Positions 9,083 to 17,378 of a stretch of DNA of 64,000 nucleotides are shown piece after piece. The position numbers were made by a program, and so were the translations under genes. This DNA is from an uncultured Bacteroidia bacterium (lineage in GTDB: Bacteria > Bacteroidota > Bacteroidia > NS11-12g > UBA955), in the NCBI GenBank assembly GCA_943788195.1, contig CALSPH010000001.1:1437595-1501594 (forward strand), written 5' to 3'. Position 1 is the first letter of the stretch. Every line of letters starts with the position of its first letter. Under the pieces are notes generated by a model that saw only the letters and a list, made by a program, of their open reading frames with translations, was not told the origin of the DNA and did no database searches.

Positions 9083-10006
9083 ATGAGCATAGATAATAAT
9101 AAAATTAATGCCTTGGTTAGCCTCTTGGGGGATTCAGATTCTGAAGTTTCAGAAATTGCCCGCAATGAAATATTAAACATCGGTAAAGAGGTGATTCCTT
9201 TTTTAGAAGACAGTTACCTTCTGATTGAGAGCAATCAGCAAAAAGACGCGCTTGATTCCATTATTCATAAATTAAAAATGGAAAAAATCCATACCGAATT
9301 GGCCGTATGGAAAAAAGGGGATCAAAAAGATTTGTTGTCTGTTTGGTGTTCCATAAGTGAATTATCTGGACGTGATATTGATCATGCTAAAATTACGAAA
9401 GAAGTTGAACAGCTGAAAGTTGAAATATGGCTGGGTCTCCAGTCCAATCAATCGGTGGTTGAAAAAATCAGTTACTTCAATCATGTATTCTTCGATAAAA
9501 AAGGGTTTACAGGAGATAGTAAGGATTACAATCATCCTTCCAATTCATTTCTGGATACCGTAATGCAAAACAAGAAAGGCAATCCCATATCGCTATCTTC
9601 TCTTTATCTAATTATTGCTCAAAAATTAAAGCTGCCTGTGTACGGCGTTAATTTACCACAGCATTTTGTGTTGGCTTATATGAATTTGGATATTGATTTA
9701 TTAGATAATTCGGATATTGTTGAATTAAGCCAAGGGAATGAAATAGACTTACCGATAGACCGGGACTCTGAACCCCTGTTTTATATCAATCCATTCAATA
9801 AAGGAACCATATTTTCAAAGAAACACTTGGAAGGATTTCTTAAGGAGTTGAAAATACAACCGAATAAAGCGTATTTTCAAATATGCGATAACGAAGCAAT
9901 TATTCGTAGAATGCTGCGAAATTTGCAAGTCTCTTATGCAAAAATGAATAATGAGATTAAGAAAAGTGAAATAGACTTATTAATCGATATATTGGATGAC
10001 GAATAG
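9083..10006 (+). CDS. SirB1/transglutaminase-like family protein
   Basis: A 307-residue predicted cytoplasmic protein of the SirB1 (Transglut_core2) family. The diagnostic segment is GNPISLSSLYLIIAQKLKLPVYGVNLPQHFVLAY, in which a transglutaminase-like fold is conserved but the classical Cys is replaced. The N-terminal 80 residues are helical and resemble a short HEAT-like unit (LLGDSDSEVSEIARNEIL). Biochemical activity in this family is not established. The start at 9083 (MSIDNN) is set by the promoter at 9065-9072. The gene overlaps the following lipoprotein gene by 11 bases, so the next two genes are probably co-transcribed. Confidence 0.85.
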   Translation: MSIDNNKINALVSLLGDSDSEVSEIARNEILNIGKEVIPFLEDSYLLIESNQQKDALDSIIHKLKMEKIHTELAVWKKGDQKDLLSVWCSISELSGRDIDHAKITKEVEQLKVEIWLGLQSNQSVVEKISYFNHVFFDKKGFTGDSKDYNHPSNSFLDTVMQNKKGNPISLSSLYLIIAQKLKLPVYGVNLPQHFVLAYMNLDIDLLDNSDIVELSQGNEIDLPIDRDSEPLFYINPFNKGTIFSKKHLEGFLKELKIQPNKAYFQICDNEAIIRRMLRNLQVSYAKMNNEIKKSEIDLLIDILDDE

Positions 10007-10565
10007 TAGAATCACATTAGCGGTTTTTGTTTTATTGTTGATATATTCGTGTTCACAAAGTCCAGCTAATCTCTTTGAACGAGATTACGCAGATTTAAAT
10101 AATGCAAAGACATCTATTGAAAGTTTCAAAGATAATACGCATACCATTTTTGTTGCCTTTGCGAATGATTGTCCCGTTTGCAAGGCAAGTATACCCACTT
10201 TGCGAAAGATCAACGAGCAATTCCCTGATGTGGGTGTGGTGTTGTTTTATCCAGCCAATCAAAGAGACAGCAGTATCAATGCATTTATTGCAAGTTTGTT
10301 GCCCTCCAGTACGGTGTGTGTAAAGGACAAAAATAAGTTCCTCACTAAAAAGCTAGGAGCAACGGTTACCCCGCATGCATTTATTGTAGATAGTGAAGGT
10401 AGCGTAGTGTATCGTGGAGCAATCAACAATGGCGTTTTTACCAATTATCGTAAGAACTATGCACAACGCGAGTCATTTTTGCTGAACGCCTTAGATACGC
10501 TCATCCATTTAGAAAAAAAACTGATTAAGCATGAAACCAAAGTGGTTGGTTGTTATATTGAGTAG
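9996..10565 (+). CDS. Thioredoxin-fold (redoxin-like) lipoprotein
   Basis: A 189-residue predicted lipoprotein with a hydrophobic N-terminus and lipobox ending LLIYSC. The mature domain is thioredoxin-like, with redox motif CPVC in FANDCPVCKASIPTL, a cis-Pro type loop VTPHAFIVD and then GSVVYRGAINN. It probably handles disulfide exchange or peroxide chemistry in the periplasm. It overlaps both neighbours (11 bases upstream, 35 downstream). The downstream gene encodes a c-type cytochrome-like protein, so a role in delivering reduced cysteines for heme attachment is possible but only inferred. Confidence 0.85.
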   Translation: MTNSRITLAVFVLLLIYSCSQSPANLFERDYADLNNAKTSIESFKDNTHTIFVAFANDCPVCKASIPTLRKINEQFPDVGVVLFYPANQRDSSINAFIASLLPSSTVCVKDKNKFLTKKLGATVTPHAFIVDSEGSVVYRGAINNGVFTNYRKNYAQRESFLLNALDTLIHLEKKLIKHETKVVGCYIE

Positions 10566-11874
10566 TGCATTTGCATTGTTTTGGGCATGCAATACATCGT
10601 CTAAGCAAGGAGTCTCCTTTGCCAAAGACATCGCTCCGATCATTCATACCAATTGCAGTCCATGTCATCATAAAGGAGGTGCAGGGCCATTTAATCTAAT
10701 TACCTATCAAGATGTGTCAGACAAGGCCAAAACGGTGGCAGAGGTCACTAAAGCGCGTTATATGCCACCTTGGCCTGCTGATCCCAATTACAGTCATTTC
10801 AAGGGTGAGAAATTTTTAACCGAAACTCAAATCAATTTAATTCAGCAATGGGTAGAGGAGGGGAAACAAGCTGGTGATACCCAATCAATTAAATATCCAG
10901 AATTGCAGTACTACAGCAGTTTAGGTAAACCGGATGTGGTGTTGGAATTACCTGAAATTGAGATTCAAGGGGACGCGAGAGATCGTTTTTTAGTGGTTAA
11001 AAATCTAGGACAGATTCTTCAAGATACTTTTGTTCGCGCCATCGAGTTTATACCTAACCAAAAAACATATGTGCATCATGTGAATGGTTTTATGCTGAAT
11101 TATCAGAAAGCCCCGCCCAAATCGACTATCAATGTACTGAATATTGAATCTGAATCATACGAGAAAGATTTTGCCAAACTCAATTTATTGGATCCCAGTC
11201 AGCCCGTACCGCAGCGCATACATAGTGCATTCAACTATTTGCCCGGGGTTTTTGCTGCAGCTTACCCTGAAGGCATTGGCGGATTTAAAATGAACAAGAA
11301 TTTTGCTCTTATCTGCAATGATTTACATTATGGACCAGCTGAAAAGGATACCACGGATCGATCGAAAATTCATATTTATTTTGCCAAATCACCTCCGAAA
11401 AGACCTACCAAGGAATTGATGATGGGCACCAATGGCGTATCCAGTATTAAACCACCTTTAGTGATTGAGCCCAATGAAATAAAGACCTGTCGCTCAAGTT
11501 TATATATCCCAGAGAGCATTAGTATACTTACCATTAACCCGCACATGCACTTGATTGGTGAATCTTTCAAGGCCTTTGTGGTAGATGCCAATAAGGATAC
11601 CATTCCGCTTATTTCTATTCCCGAATGGGACTTCCGTTGGCAATACTTCTATACCTATCCCAAGATGTTAAAGATTCCAGCAGGTTCAACCATTCATGTG
11701 GAAGCCCTATTTGATAATACCTTGGACAATTACAACAACCCTTTTGATCCGCCACAACGCATTCAGGAGCGCACGGATTTGTTTGGTGCCGGCATGAAAA
11801 CAACGGATGAGATGCTTCAATTCATCATCACCTATTTGCCGTATGAATTGGGGGATGAAGAAATCGAGTTGTAA
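10531..11874 (+). CDS. Lipoprotein with cytochrome c motif and monooxygenase-like C-terminal domain
   Basis: A 447-residue predicted exported lipoprotein (lipobox FALFWAC). Residues about 30-110 form a cytochrome c-like domain with one heme attachment site CSPCH and a downstream MPPWP that can provide the Met ligand. The rest resembles the copper type II ascorbate-dependent monooxygenase fold: HHVNGF near residue 180, and NPHMHLIGESF near 335 with the HxH copper-type motif. Proteins of this build are common and poorly characterised in Bacteroidota, and the substrate is unknown. Its start lies inside the thioredoxin-like gene. A strong hairpin follows the stop. Confidence 0.75.
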   Translation: MKPKWLVVILSSAFALFWACNTSSKQGVSFAKDIAPIIHTNCSPCHHKGGAGPFNLITYQDVSDKAKTVAEVTKARYMPPWPADPNYSHFKGEKFLTETQINLIQQWVEEGKQAGDTQSIKYPELQYYSSLGKPDVVLELPEIEIQGDARDRFLVVKNLGQILQDTFVRAIEFIPNQKTYVHHVNGFMLNYQKAPPKSTINVLNIESESYEKDFAKLNLLDPSQPVPQRIHSAFNYLPGVFAAAYPEGIGGFKMNKNFALICNDLHYGPAEKDTTDRSKIHIYFAKSPPKRPTKELMMGTNGVSSIKPPLVIEPNEIKTCRSSLYIPESISILTINPHMHLIGESFKAFVVDANKDTIPLISIPEWDFRWQYFYTYPKMLKIPAGSTIHVEALFDNTLDNYNNPFDPPQRIQERTDLFGAGMKTTDEMLQFIITYLPYELGDEEIEL

Positions 11875-11881
11875 AAAAAAG

Positions 11882-11906
11882 GCGGACAAACCAGGGGTTT
11901 GTCCGC
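11882..11906 (+). terminator. Intrinsic terminator hairpin
   Basis: A perfect 11-bp stem (GCGGACAAACC, loop AGG, complement) starts 7 bases after the stop codon. An A-run precedes the stem and the T-run after it is weak. It ends the three-gene unit 9083-11874. Confidence 0.75.
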
Positions 11907-12072
11907 TAAAACTACTGTATTTTCAATGGATTCAAATTATTTATTGCATGAATATGAAACGATTGTAATACAAATTTAGGGCATCTAGGCATTGTTTTTT
12001 TATGAGAATTGAGCATACTACGGTACGGCTTCACCAGCGGGATAAATTCCATAAAAAATGCGCAAAATAGAT

Positions 12073-12103
12073 TTGTCTTCTAAACAATAAGCCTTTAAAT
12101 TTG
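12073..12103 (+). promoter_or_regulatory. tRNA-Arg promoter
   Basis: TTG (12073-12075), a 20-base spacer and TAAATTTG (12096-12103) form a complete Bacteroidota promoter. It lies 18 bases before the tRNA-Arg 5' end. Confidence 0.65.
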
Positions 12104-12121
12104 CACTCCGTTATACGGTAT

Positions 12122-12198
12122 GGACTCATAGCATAACTGGATAGTGCACTTGACTACGGATCAGGAGGTTGGGGGTTCGAATCCCTCTGAGTTCACCA
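12122..12198 (+). tRNA. tRNA-Arg (anticodon ACG)
   Basis: A full cloverleaf can be drawn: acceptor GGACTCA/TGAGTTC (one G-T pair), D-stem GCAT/GTGC, and anticodon stem CTTGA/TCAGG with loop CTACGGA giving anticodon ACG. The T-arm is GGGGG-TTCGAAT-CCCTC. The A discriminator is followed by an encoded CCA (12196-12198). The next tRNA lacks an encoded CCA. Confidence 0.93.
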
Positions 12199-12230
12199 GG
12201 AGCGCAACCTAAAATGCGAGATTAGAATAG

Positions 12231-12254
12231 CTCTCCCGATAGCTATCGGGACAG
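12231..12254. repeat. 24-bp palindromic direct repeat, copy 1
   Basis: This segment is identical to 12718-12741 and contains the perfect 18-bp palindrome TCCCGATAGCTATCGGGA. The two copies, in the same orientation, enclose the CAT tRNA and the GIY-YIG gene. Confidence 0.8.
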
Positions 12255-12296
12255 GTGGTCAAAAAACAGGAATCGCAAACCTTAACTTGCGTAACA

Positions 12297-12370
12297 GGGC
12301 CTATAGCTCAGTTGGTTAGAGCACCTGACTCATAATCAGGTGGTCCATGGTTCGAGTCCATGTGGGCCCA
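12297..12370 (+). tRNA. tRNA with CAT anticodon (Met or Ile2)
   Basis: Cloverleaf: acceptor GGGCCTA/TGGGCCC, D-arm GCTC/GAGC, anticodon stem CCTGA/TCAGG with loop CTCATAA, and T-arm CATGG-TTCGAGT-CCATG. The anticodon CAT fits elongator Met, or Ile2 if C34 is converted to lysidine. I cannot decide between these by eye. Initiator Met is unlikely because position 1 pairs normally. CCA is not encoded. Confidence 0.9.
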
Positions 12371-12378
12371 CTGAATTC

Positions 12379-12408
12379 AAGAGCATCTTATCTAGATAAG
12401 GTGCTCTT
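12379..12408 (+). terminator. Terminator after the CAT tRNA
   Basis: A 14-bp stem (AAGAGCATCTTATC with one G-U wobble against its partner) is followed by TTC and a short T-rich stretch. It ends only 6 bases before the GIY-YIG start codon. Confidence 0.75.
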
Positions 12409-12414
12409 TCTATT

Positions 12415-12717
12415 ATGAGCGATATCTGCTGCTACATATTGTTCTCTGAATCGCTTCAAAAATTCTATACTGGAATATGTCAGGATAGTTTAGCATCGCG
12501 AATTGAGAAGCATAATGCCCATTATTATTCAAGTAAGAATTTTACCGCAAAGGCAAAAGATTGGGAGTTGTTCTTAAGAATAGATTCGCAGGATTTGGGT
12601 CATGCGAGAAGGATGGAGCTCAAAATTAAAGCAATGAAAAGTGCTAAATACATTAGAAACTTGAAAAAGTATCCAGAATTGGTAATTAAAATATTTGAAG
12701 AAACTAAGAGCACATGA
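12415..12717 (+). CDS. GIY-YIG nuclease family protein, tRNA-adjacent
   Basis: A 100-residue single-domain GIY-YIG protein of the UvrC N-terminal/YhbQ type. The two signature strands are CYILFSES and FYTGIC (YIL and YTG in place of GIY and YIG). The helix SRIEKH carries the catalytic-type Arg, and RRMELKIKAMK carries the Glu. The C-terminus is basic. No extra DNA-binding domain is present, as usual for this size class. It begins 6 bases after a strong terminator for the tRNA and I see no promoter of its own. It lies between two identical 24-bp repeats, suggesting it moves or is inherited with the tRNA as a unit. Confidence 0.82.
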   Translation: MSDICCYILFSESLQKFYTGICQDSLASRIEKHNAHYYSSKNFTAKAKDWELFLRIDSQDLGHARRMELKIKAMKSAKYIRNLKKYPELVIKIFEETKST

Positions 12718-12741
12718 CTCTCCCGATAGCTATCGGGACAG
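12718..12741. repeat. 24-bp palindromic direct repeat, copy 2
   Basis: This is an exact copy of 12231-12254 in the same orientation, overlapping the stop of the GIY-YIG gene by nothing and directly abutting it. It is followed immediately by a tRNA-like fragment. Confidence 0.8.
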
Positions 12742-12770
12742 TAGGTGCCTGGTTCGATTCCAGATCATAC
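12742..12770 (+). pseudogene. tRNA 3'-half remnant
   Basis: The stretch contains a T-arm-like CCTGG-TTCGATT-CCAGA followed by an acceptor-like TCATACC. There is no matching 5' half in the preceding bases, so this is a fragment. It abuts the stop codon of eda. Confidence 0.5.
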
Positions 12771-13331
12771 CTATACCACCCATGAACCTCCAACACACAT
12801 TACGTTGGGTAATTTCAAATACGCTTCATAATTTTTTTCATTTATTCCACCTGTTGGACAAAACTTGATATCTGGAAAGAGTCCATTATATGTTTTAAGC
12901 AATTTAACTCCACCGAAGATCTCCGCAGGGAATAGTTTAAAAGTATCATAGCCCAAATGCATGCCTCGCATGATTTCAGAAGGAGTCACAATACCAGGAA
13001 TAAAAGGAATTTTAGCTTCTTGCAACTCTGTTGCGAGGTGGTCCATTAATCCAGGACTTACAATAAAGTCGACACCAATTTCTTTTAAACGCTTCAATTG
13101 ATTCTTGTTCGTTAATGTTCCTACACCAATTTCAAGAACGGATGAGTAATCCCTTTTTAATATGCTCAAAGCTTCAAGGGCAAATGGAGTTCTAAGTGTA
13201 ACCTCAATGCAAGAAATGTTTTTCCTTAGCAGACTGTTTATAATGCCTTCTATTTCATTGGCACTGTTTATCGTAACTACGGGAATAATTCGATTGCGTT
13301 CTAATATTTGTCTTATGTTAAATTGTTTCAT
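12771..13331 (-). CDS. eda: 2-keto-3-deoxy-6-phosphogluconate aldolase, C-terminally shortened
   Basis: KDPG aldolase cleaves KDPG to pyruvate and glyceraldehyde-3-phosphate, the last Entner-Doudoroff step. It is a class I TIM-barrel aldolase: Schiff-base Lys132 in FKLFPAE, catalytic Glu43 in CIEVTLRT, and phosphate loop PTGGI. It is 186 residues long and stops just after GGSW. The E. coli enzyme continues about 25 residues further, so the last helix is missing. The stop codon coincides with the tRNA remnant and 24-bp repeat, suggesting truncation by a rearrangement. The active-site residues are all present. It lies 3 bases after edd and is the last gene of the operon. Confidence 0.93.
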   Translation of the reverse strand: MKQFNIRQILERNRIIPVVTINSANEIEGIINSLLRKNISCIEVTLRTPFALEALSILKRDYSSVLEIGVGTLTNKNQLKRLKEIGVDFIVSPGLMDHLATELQEAKIPFIPGIVTPSEIMRGMHLGYDTFKLFPAEIFGGVKLLKTYNGLFPDIKFCPTGGINEKNYEAYLKLPNVMCVGGSWVV

Positions 13332-13334
13332 GAT

Positions 13335-15131
13335 TTAGTATAAAAAACTGGCTCCTGTTTCGCTGGTTGAAATACCTGCTCTTAAGTTGGCAAAGAGTTC
13401 TGTTCCTAGGCCAATATTTGCCCGCTTTAAATGTCTTGCTTCTCTCTTGTTAATGCTTTCAAAATCCACCAGATTCGCGGTCTTGCGGGTGACATCAAAA
13501 ATAATTTGGTCTCCTGTTGTTATTTTAGAAAGGATGCTTCCATCCAAAGCTTCTGGAGACATGTGTATAGCTGCTGGCACTTTACCCGATGCTCCAGACA
13601 TGCGTCCATCGGTGATAAGTGCAATCTTGTATCCACGTTTAAGCAAAACAGTAAGGGTGGGGGTCAATTTGTGCAATTCAGGCATTCCATTTGATTTGGG
13701 GCCTTGAAAGGGTAAAACAGCGATGAAATCTTTGTTAAGCTGATCTTGTTTGAATGCGGTAATAAGGTCTTCTTGTTCATCAAAAACAATGGCGGGTGCT
13801 TGGAAAGAAAGGTTCGTTTGGTCTACAGCAGATGTTTTAATGATTGCTCTGCCAATATTGCCAGACATTACCGTTATTCCACCTTGAGCTGCAAAAGGTT
13901 CTTCTACAGGGCGCAAAATGGTCCGATTTAAGGTTTCTTTTGGTCCTTCAATATAGGAGATTTCGCCATTTGTAATTTTTGGCTCTTGGGTATATTTTCT
14001 TAATCCTTTGCCCACAATGGTATTTACATCTTCATGCAGCATTTCATGATCTAATAAAGTTTTCATTACATATGCCATTCCGCCAGATGCATGAAAATGG
14101 TTTACGTCTGCAGCTCCGTTGGGGTATACCTTAGTGATGGAAGGTATTACTTCTGATAAGTCCGAGAAATCATCCCAGTTTACAATTATTCCAGCCGCTT
14201 TTGCAATTGCAACAATATGGAGTGTATGATTAGTAGAACCTCCAGTTGCCAAGAGTCCCACAATACCATTAACTATTACTTTCTCATCCATAATTTTGAA
14301 AAGAGCAGTATCATTTCTTTCTCTTGCATTTTTGGCTATTACTTTTACAGCATATTCATTGAGTAAATTTCTAAGTTCTGTTCCTGGATTTACAAAGCTT
14401 GAACCAGGTAGTTGCAATCCCATTATTTCCAGAAGCATTTGATTAGAGTTGGCGGTACCATAAAAAGTGCAAGTACCTGCAGAATGATATGAGTCTGACT
14501 CTCCTTTTAAGAGCTCTTCTCTGTCAATTTTTCCTTCAGCAAACGCTTGTCTTATTCTTGCTTTTTCATCATTGGTTATACCAGAAGGCATAGGCCCGCC
14601 TGGAATGAACAGCATAGGAAGATTTCCAAAACGCAAAGCTCCAATAAGAAGGCCCGGGACAATTTTATCACAGATGCCAAGGCAAATGGTTCCGTCAAAC
14701 ATATTATGAGACAAGCCAATTGCTGTAGATAAAGCAATGGTATCTCTGCTTAACAAGGAAAGTTCCATTCCTTTTTGTCCTTGGGTTACCCCATCACACA
14801 TTGCAGGTACACCACTTGCTACTTGAGCAACGGCATGGTATTTCTGCGCATATTCTCTTATGTTTTTAGGGTAATCTTCAAATGGTTTATGTGCAGAAAG
14901 CATATCATTATACGCAGTCACAATTCCTAAATTTACGGTTTTGTAACCTGAAAGGTCTTCCTTTTCATTAACGGCACAAGCTGCAAAAGCATGTGCCAGG
15001 TTTCCGCAACTCAATATTTTACGACTTACCTCTGAAGATCTAGCATCTTCCATCTGTGCAAGATAAGCGGCTCTAGAATCCTTACTTCTTGCTATTATTC
15101 TGTCTGTTATTGATTGGACTGTTTTGTTCAT
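13335..15131 (-). CDS. edd: 6-phosphogluconate dehydratase
   Basis: Converts 6-phosphogluconate to KDPG, the defining Entner-Doudoroff reaction. It is a 598-residue IlvD/Edd family protein whose family uses an Fe-S cluster. Conserved segments include CDGVTQGQKGMELSLLSRD, GICDKIVPG and the C-terminal DGRMSGASGKVPAAIH. The cysteines in these motifs fit the cluster-binding set. The length matches E. coli Edd. It sits 2 bases after pgl and 3 bases before eda in a tight leftward operon. Confidence 0.96.
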   Translation of the reverse strand: MNKTVQSITDRIIARSKDSRAAYLAQMEDARSSEVSRKILSCGNLAHAFAACAVNEKEDLSGYKTVNLGIVTAYNDMLSAHKPFEDYPKNIREYAQKYHAVAQVASGVPAMCDGVTQGQKGMELSLLSRDTIALSTAIGLSHNMFDGTICLGICDKIVPGLLIGALRFGNLPMLFIPGGPMPSGITNDEKARIRQAFAEGKIDREELLKGESDSYHSAGTCTFYGTANSNQMLLEIMGLQLPGSSFVNPGTELRNLLNEYAVKVIAKNARERNDTALFKIMDEKVIVNGIVGLLATGGSTNHTLHIVAIAKAAGIIVNWDDFSDLSEVIPSITKVYPNGAADVNHFHASGGMAYVMKTLLDHEMLHEDVNTIVGKGLRKYTQEPKITNGEISYIEGPKETLNRTILRPVEEPFAAQGGITVMSGNIGRAIIKTSAVDQTNLSFQAPAIVFDEQEDLITAFKQDQLNKDFIAVLPFQGPKSNGMPELHKLTPTLTVLLKRGYKIALITDGRMSGASGKVPAAIHMSPEALDGSILSKITTGDQIIFDVTRKTANLVDFESINKREARHLKRANIGLGTELFANLRAGISTSETGASFLY

Positions 15132-15133
15132 AA

Positions 15134-15820
15134 TTAATTAGCGCTATAGTGTACATTTAAAGGCGTGTTTTGAGTTTCAAAAAAGGCAGAAATGGGTAAA
15201 TGCTTTTCCTTTGCAGATTTGAGCACTTCTAGCTTTTCTTTGCCGGTTATCATGAGGTATAAGTTACTACTTTTATGCAATAAAGAACGGCTACATGAAA
15301 TTCTTTGATACGGTTCAACATCTGCCCTGGTATACAATACTAAACCATGATAATATTTTGCCAAGCCCTTTAGAGAAGAAGGGTCTGTAGGAAAAAGGGA
15401 TGCAGTATGACCATCTTTTCCCATCCCTAGAATGGTTATATCAATTCCAGAGTGAAAATGGTGGTACATTCTATTAGCTGTAATCAAGTTTTCAGGCATT
15501 GATTCAGGTTTATAAACTAAGCATATTAATTTAGCTGTTGCTGCATTGTTTATGAGTAGGTTTTCGTTTAGGAAACGTTCATTGCTTGCAGCATGTGTTG
15601 ATTCGACAAATCGGTCATCTACTAAGCCCCCAATGGTTACCTTTTCCCATGGCAAATCTAATTTTGAAAGTTTGTTGAATAACACTTTTGGAGTAGAGCC
15701 TCCTGAAACCAAAAGTTTTGCATTACCTGATTCATGAATTGCCTTTTTAAGTTTCAACTCTATTTCTTTGCAGAGAGATTCCTCTAATTCTTGTTTAGTA
15801 TGGTGTTCAGTTAAATTCAT
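15134..15820 (-). CDS. pgl: 6-phosphogluconolactonase (DevB type)
   Basis: Hydrolyses 6-phosphogluconolactone to 6-phosphogluconate between Zwf and Edd. The 228-residue protein belongs to the glucosamine-6-phosphate isomerase-like DevB family. Signature segments are LLVSGGSTPKVLFNKL, DDRFV, and GMGKDGHTASLFP, which carries the catalytic-type Asp/His. It overlaps the end of zwf by 4 bases (ATGA), indicating translational coupling. Confidence 0.95.
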   Translation of the reverse strand: MNLTEHHTKQELEESLCKEIELKLKKAIHESGNAKLLVSGGSTPKVLFNKLSKLDLPWEKVTIGGLVDDRFVESTHAASNERFLNENLLINNAATAKLICLVYKPESMPENLITANRMYHHFHSGIDITILGMGKDGHTASLFPTDPSSLKGLAKYYHGLVLYTRADVEPYQRISCSRSLLHKSSNLYLMITGKEKLEVLKSAKEKHLPISAFFETQNTPLNVHYSAN

Positions 15821-17295
15821 TTAATACTTGCATCATTGAACCAGTCTGTATTTTTGTCCATTAGTTTTGAGCCGGGTCCCCAGCTGCCTGCCATGTACAA
15901 TTCGTTTTTCATTTGAGTTGCTTGCCAGCTTCTGAAAATAGATTCAGTCCATTTCCAAGCAGCACTTAACTCATCATGACGCATAAACAAAGTTTGATTA
16001 CCTCTTATTACGTCAATAATAAGTCGTTCATACGCTTCTGGGAATCGTTCATTAAAAGAATCCATATAATCCAATTTTAAAGAAATGGGCTTGTATCTGT
16101 ATCCACCCGGTCCCGGAATTTTGGTCATTTGAACTAACTCTATTCTTTCTTCGGGTTGAAGTCTTATAATTAACTGGTTTCCAGGCATTTTTTCCTTTGC
16201 AGGAAAAATGTCATGTTTTACGGGTTTAAAATTGATTACAATATCAGAATACCTTTTGGCCATTCTTTTTCCAGTTCTGAGATAAAATGGGACATTTTTC
16301 CATCTCCAGTTATCTACAAAAGCTTTGATAGCAACAAAGGTCTCTGTGCCTGAATCATATTTTCCTAAATCTTCTAGATAAGAATTAACTTCACTTTTAT
16401 TAATGCGCCCTCGGGTGTATTGTCCTTTTACCGTATCTGTAATTATAGATTCACTAGTGAGAAGTCGCAATGCTTTAAGTACTTTCAGTTTTTCATCCCT
16501 AACATTATTTGCATCCAATGAAACCGGTGGTTCCATTGCTACAAGACAAAGTAGCTGGAGAATATGATTTTGAACCATGTCTCTTAGCGCTCCACTCTTA
16601 TCATAATACCCTGCTCTAGCTTCAACACCTAAGCTTTCTGCAACAGTAATTTGAACATTGTCAATGTTTTCTGAGTTCCATGCTCTTTCAAATAAATTAT
16701 TTGCAAATCTTAAAACCATTAGGTTTTGAACAGTTTCTTTGCCTAGGTAATGATCTATTCGATAGATTTGTGACTCCTTAAATGCGCTTAAAATGGTATT
16801 GTTAATTTCAATTGAAGAAGCTAAATCATGACCTAGTGGTTTTTCAACAACAACTTTACTATTCTCATTTATGAGGTTTAAATCTTTTAAAAGAGAAGAT
16901 ATCTCACCAAAAACATTAGATGGAGTGCTATAATAATAAATGCTGTGACGATTGTTGTTTTTATTAATTTCTTTAGCCAACAAATTATATCCTCCTAATG
17001 AATGATTTGCAATTCGAATTAGGACAAAATGCTTCAAGAATTCTTTGTATTTATCTTCATCATAAAATTCAGCAGTAGACTCTTTTAAAGCTGAGGAAAG
17101 AGAGTCATGAAAAAATGTTTCTTTCATCTCCTTTCTATGCACTACCATAATTGAAAATTCTACGGTAGACTCTCCATTTATAAACCGATTATAAAGAGCT
17201 GGATATATTTTACGAAAGGCTAAATCTCCTGTTCCCCCAAATATTACTAAGTTAAATGGTTTGAAATTGTCTTTTTGCCCTACTTTATAACTCAT
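15817..17295 (-). CDS. zwf: Glucose-6-phosphate dehydrogenase
   Basis: Oxidises glucose-6-phosphate to 6-phosphogluconolactone and makes NAD(P)H. It is the entry to the Entner-Doudoroff operon zwf-pgl-edd-eda. The 492-residue protein starts with the nucleotide-binding motif LVIFGGTGDLAFRK. The active-site motif RIDHYLGKETVQNLMVLRFAN is complete, with the catalytic His downstream in QNHILQLLCL. The gene follows a glycan-binding protein gene on the same strand, separated by a hairpin at 17328-17356. No consensus -7 box is visible in the gap. Its position beside the glucan locus suggests it processes glucose released there. Confidence 0.96.
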   Translation of the reverse strand: MSYKVGQKDNFKPFNLVIFGGTGDLAFRKIYPALYNRFINGESTVEFSIMVVHRKEMKETFFHDSLSSALKESTAEFYDEDKYKEFLKHFVLIRIANHSLGGYNLLAKEINKNNNRHSIYYYSTPSNVFGEISSLLKDLNLINENSKVVVEKPLGHDLASSIEINNTILSAFKESQIYRIDHYLGKETVQNLMVLRFANNLFERAWNSENIDNVQITVAESLGVEARAGYYDKSGALRDMVQNHILQLLCLVAMEPPVSLDANNVRDEKLKVLKALRLLTSESIITDTVKGQYTRGRINKSEVNSYLEDLGKYDSGTETFVAIKAFVDNWRWKNVPFYLRTGKRMAKRYSDIVINFKPVKHDIFPAKEKMPGNQLIIRLQPEERIELVQMTKIPGPGGYRYKPISLKLDYMDSFNERFPEAYERLIIDVIRGNQTLFMRHDELSAAWKWTESIFRSWQATQMKNELYMAGSWGPGSKLMDKNTDWFNDASIK

Positions 17296-17327
17296 TTTTA
17301 TGCTCTTGAAATTGACATTGCCAAATA

Positions 17328-17356
17328 AAAGGCCTAGGAATTAATCCCAGACCTTT
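17328..17356 (-). terminator. Hairpin between glycan-binding protein gene and zwf
   Basis: Arms AAAGGCCTAGGA and TCCCAGACCTTT form a 12-bp stem with two wobble positions around an ATTAA loop. It lies after the stop of the upstream gene. The following T-run is short, so termination may be partial. Confidence 0.5.
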
Positions 17357-17378
17357 CGATTTCAATGAATATTTTTAT

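Noticed and set aside
12231-12741. CRISPR-like repeat unit
   Set aside because: Only two repeats, separated by a tRNA and a protein gene; spacing and content do not fit an array.
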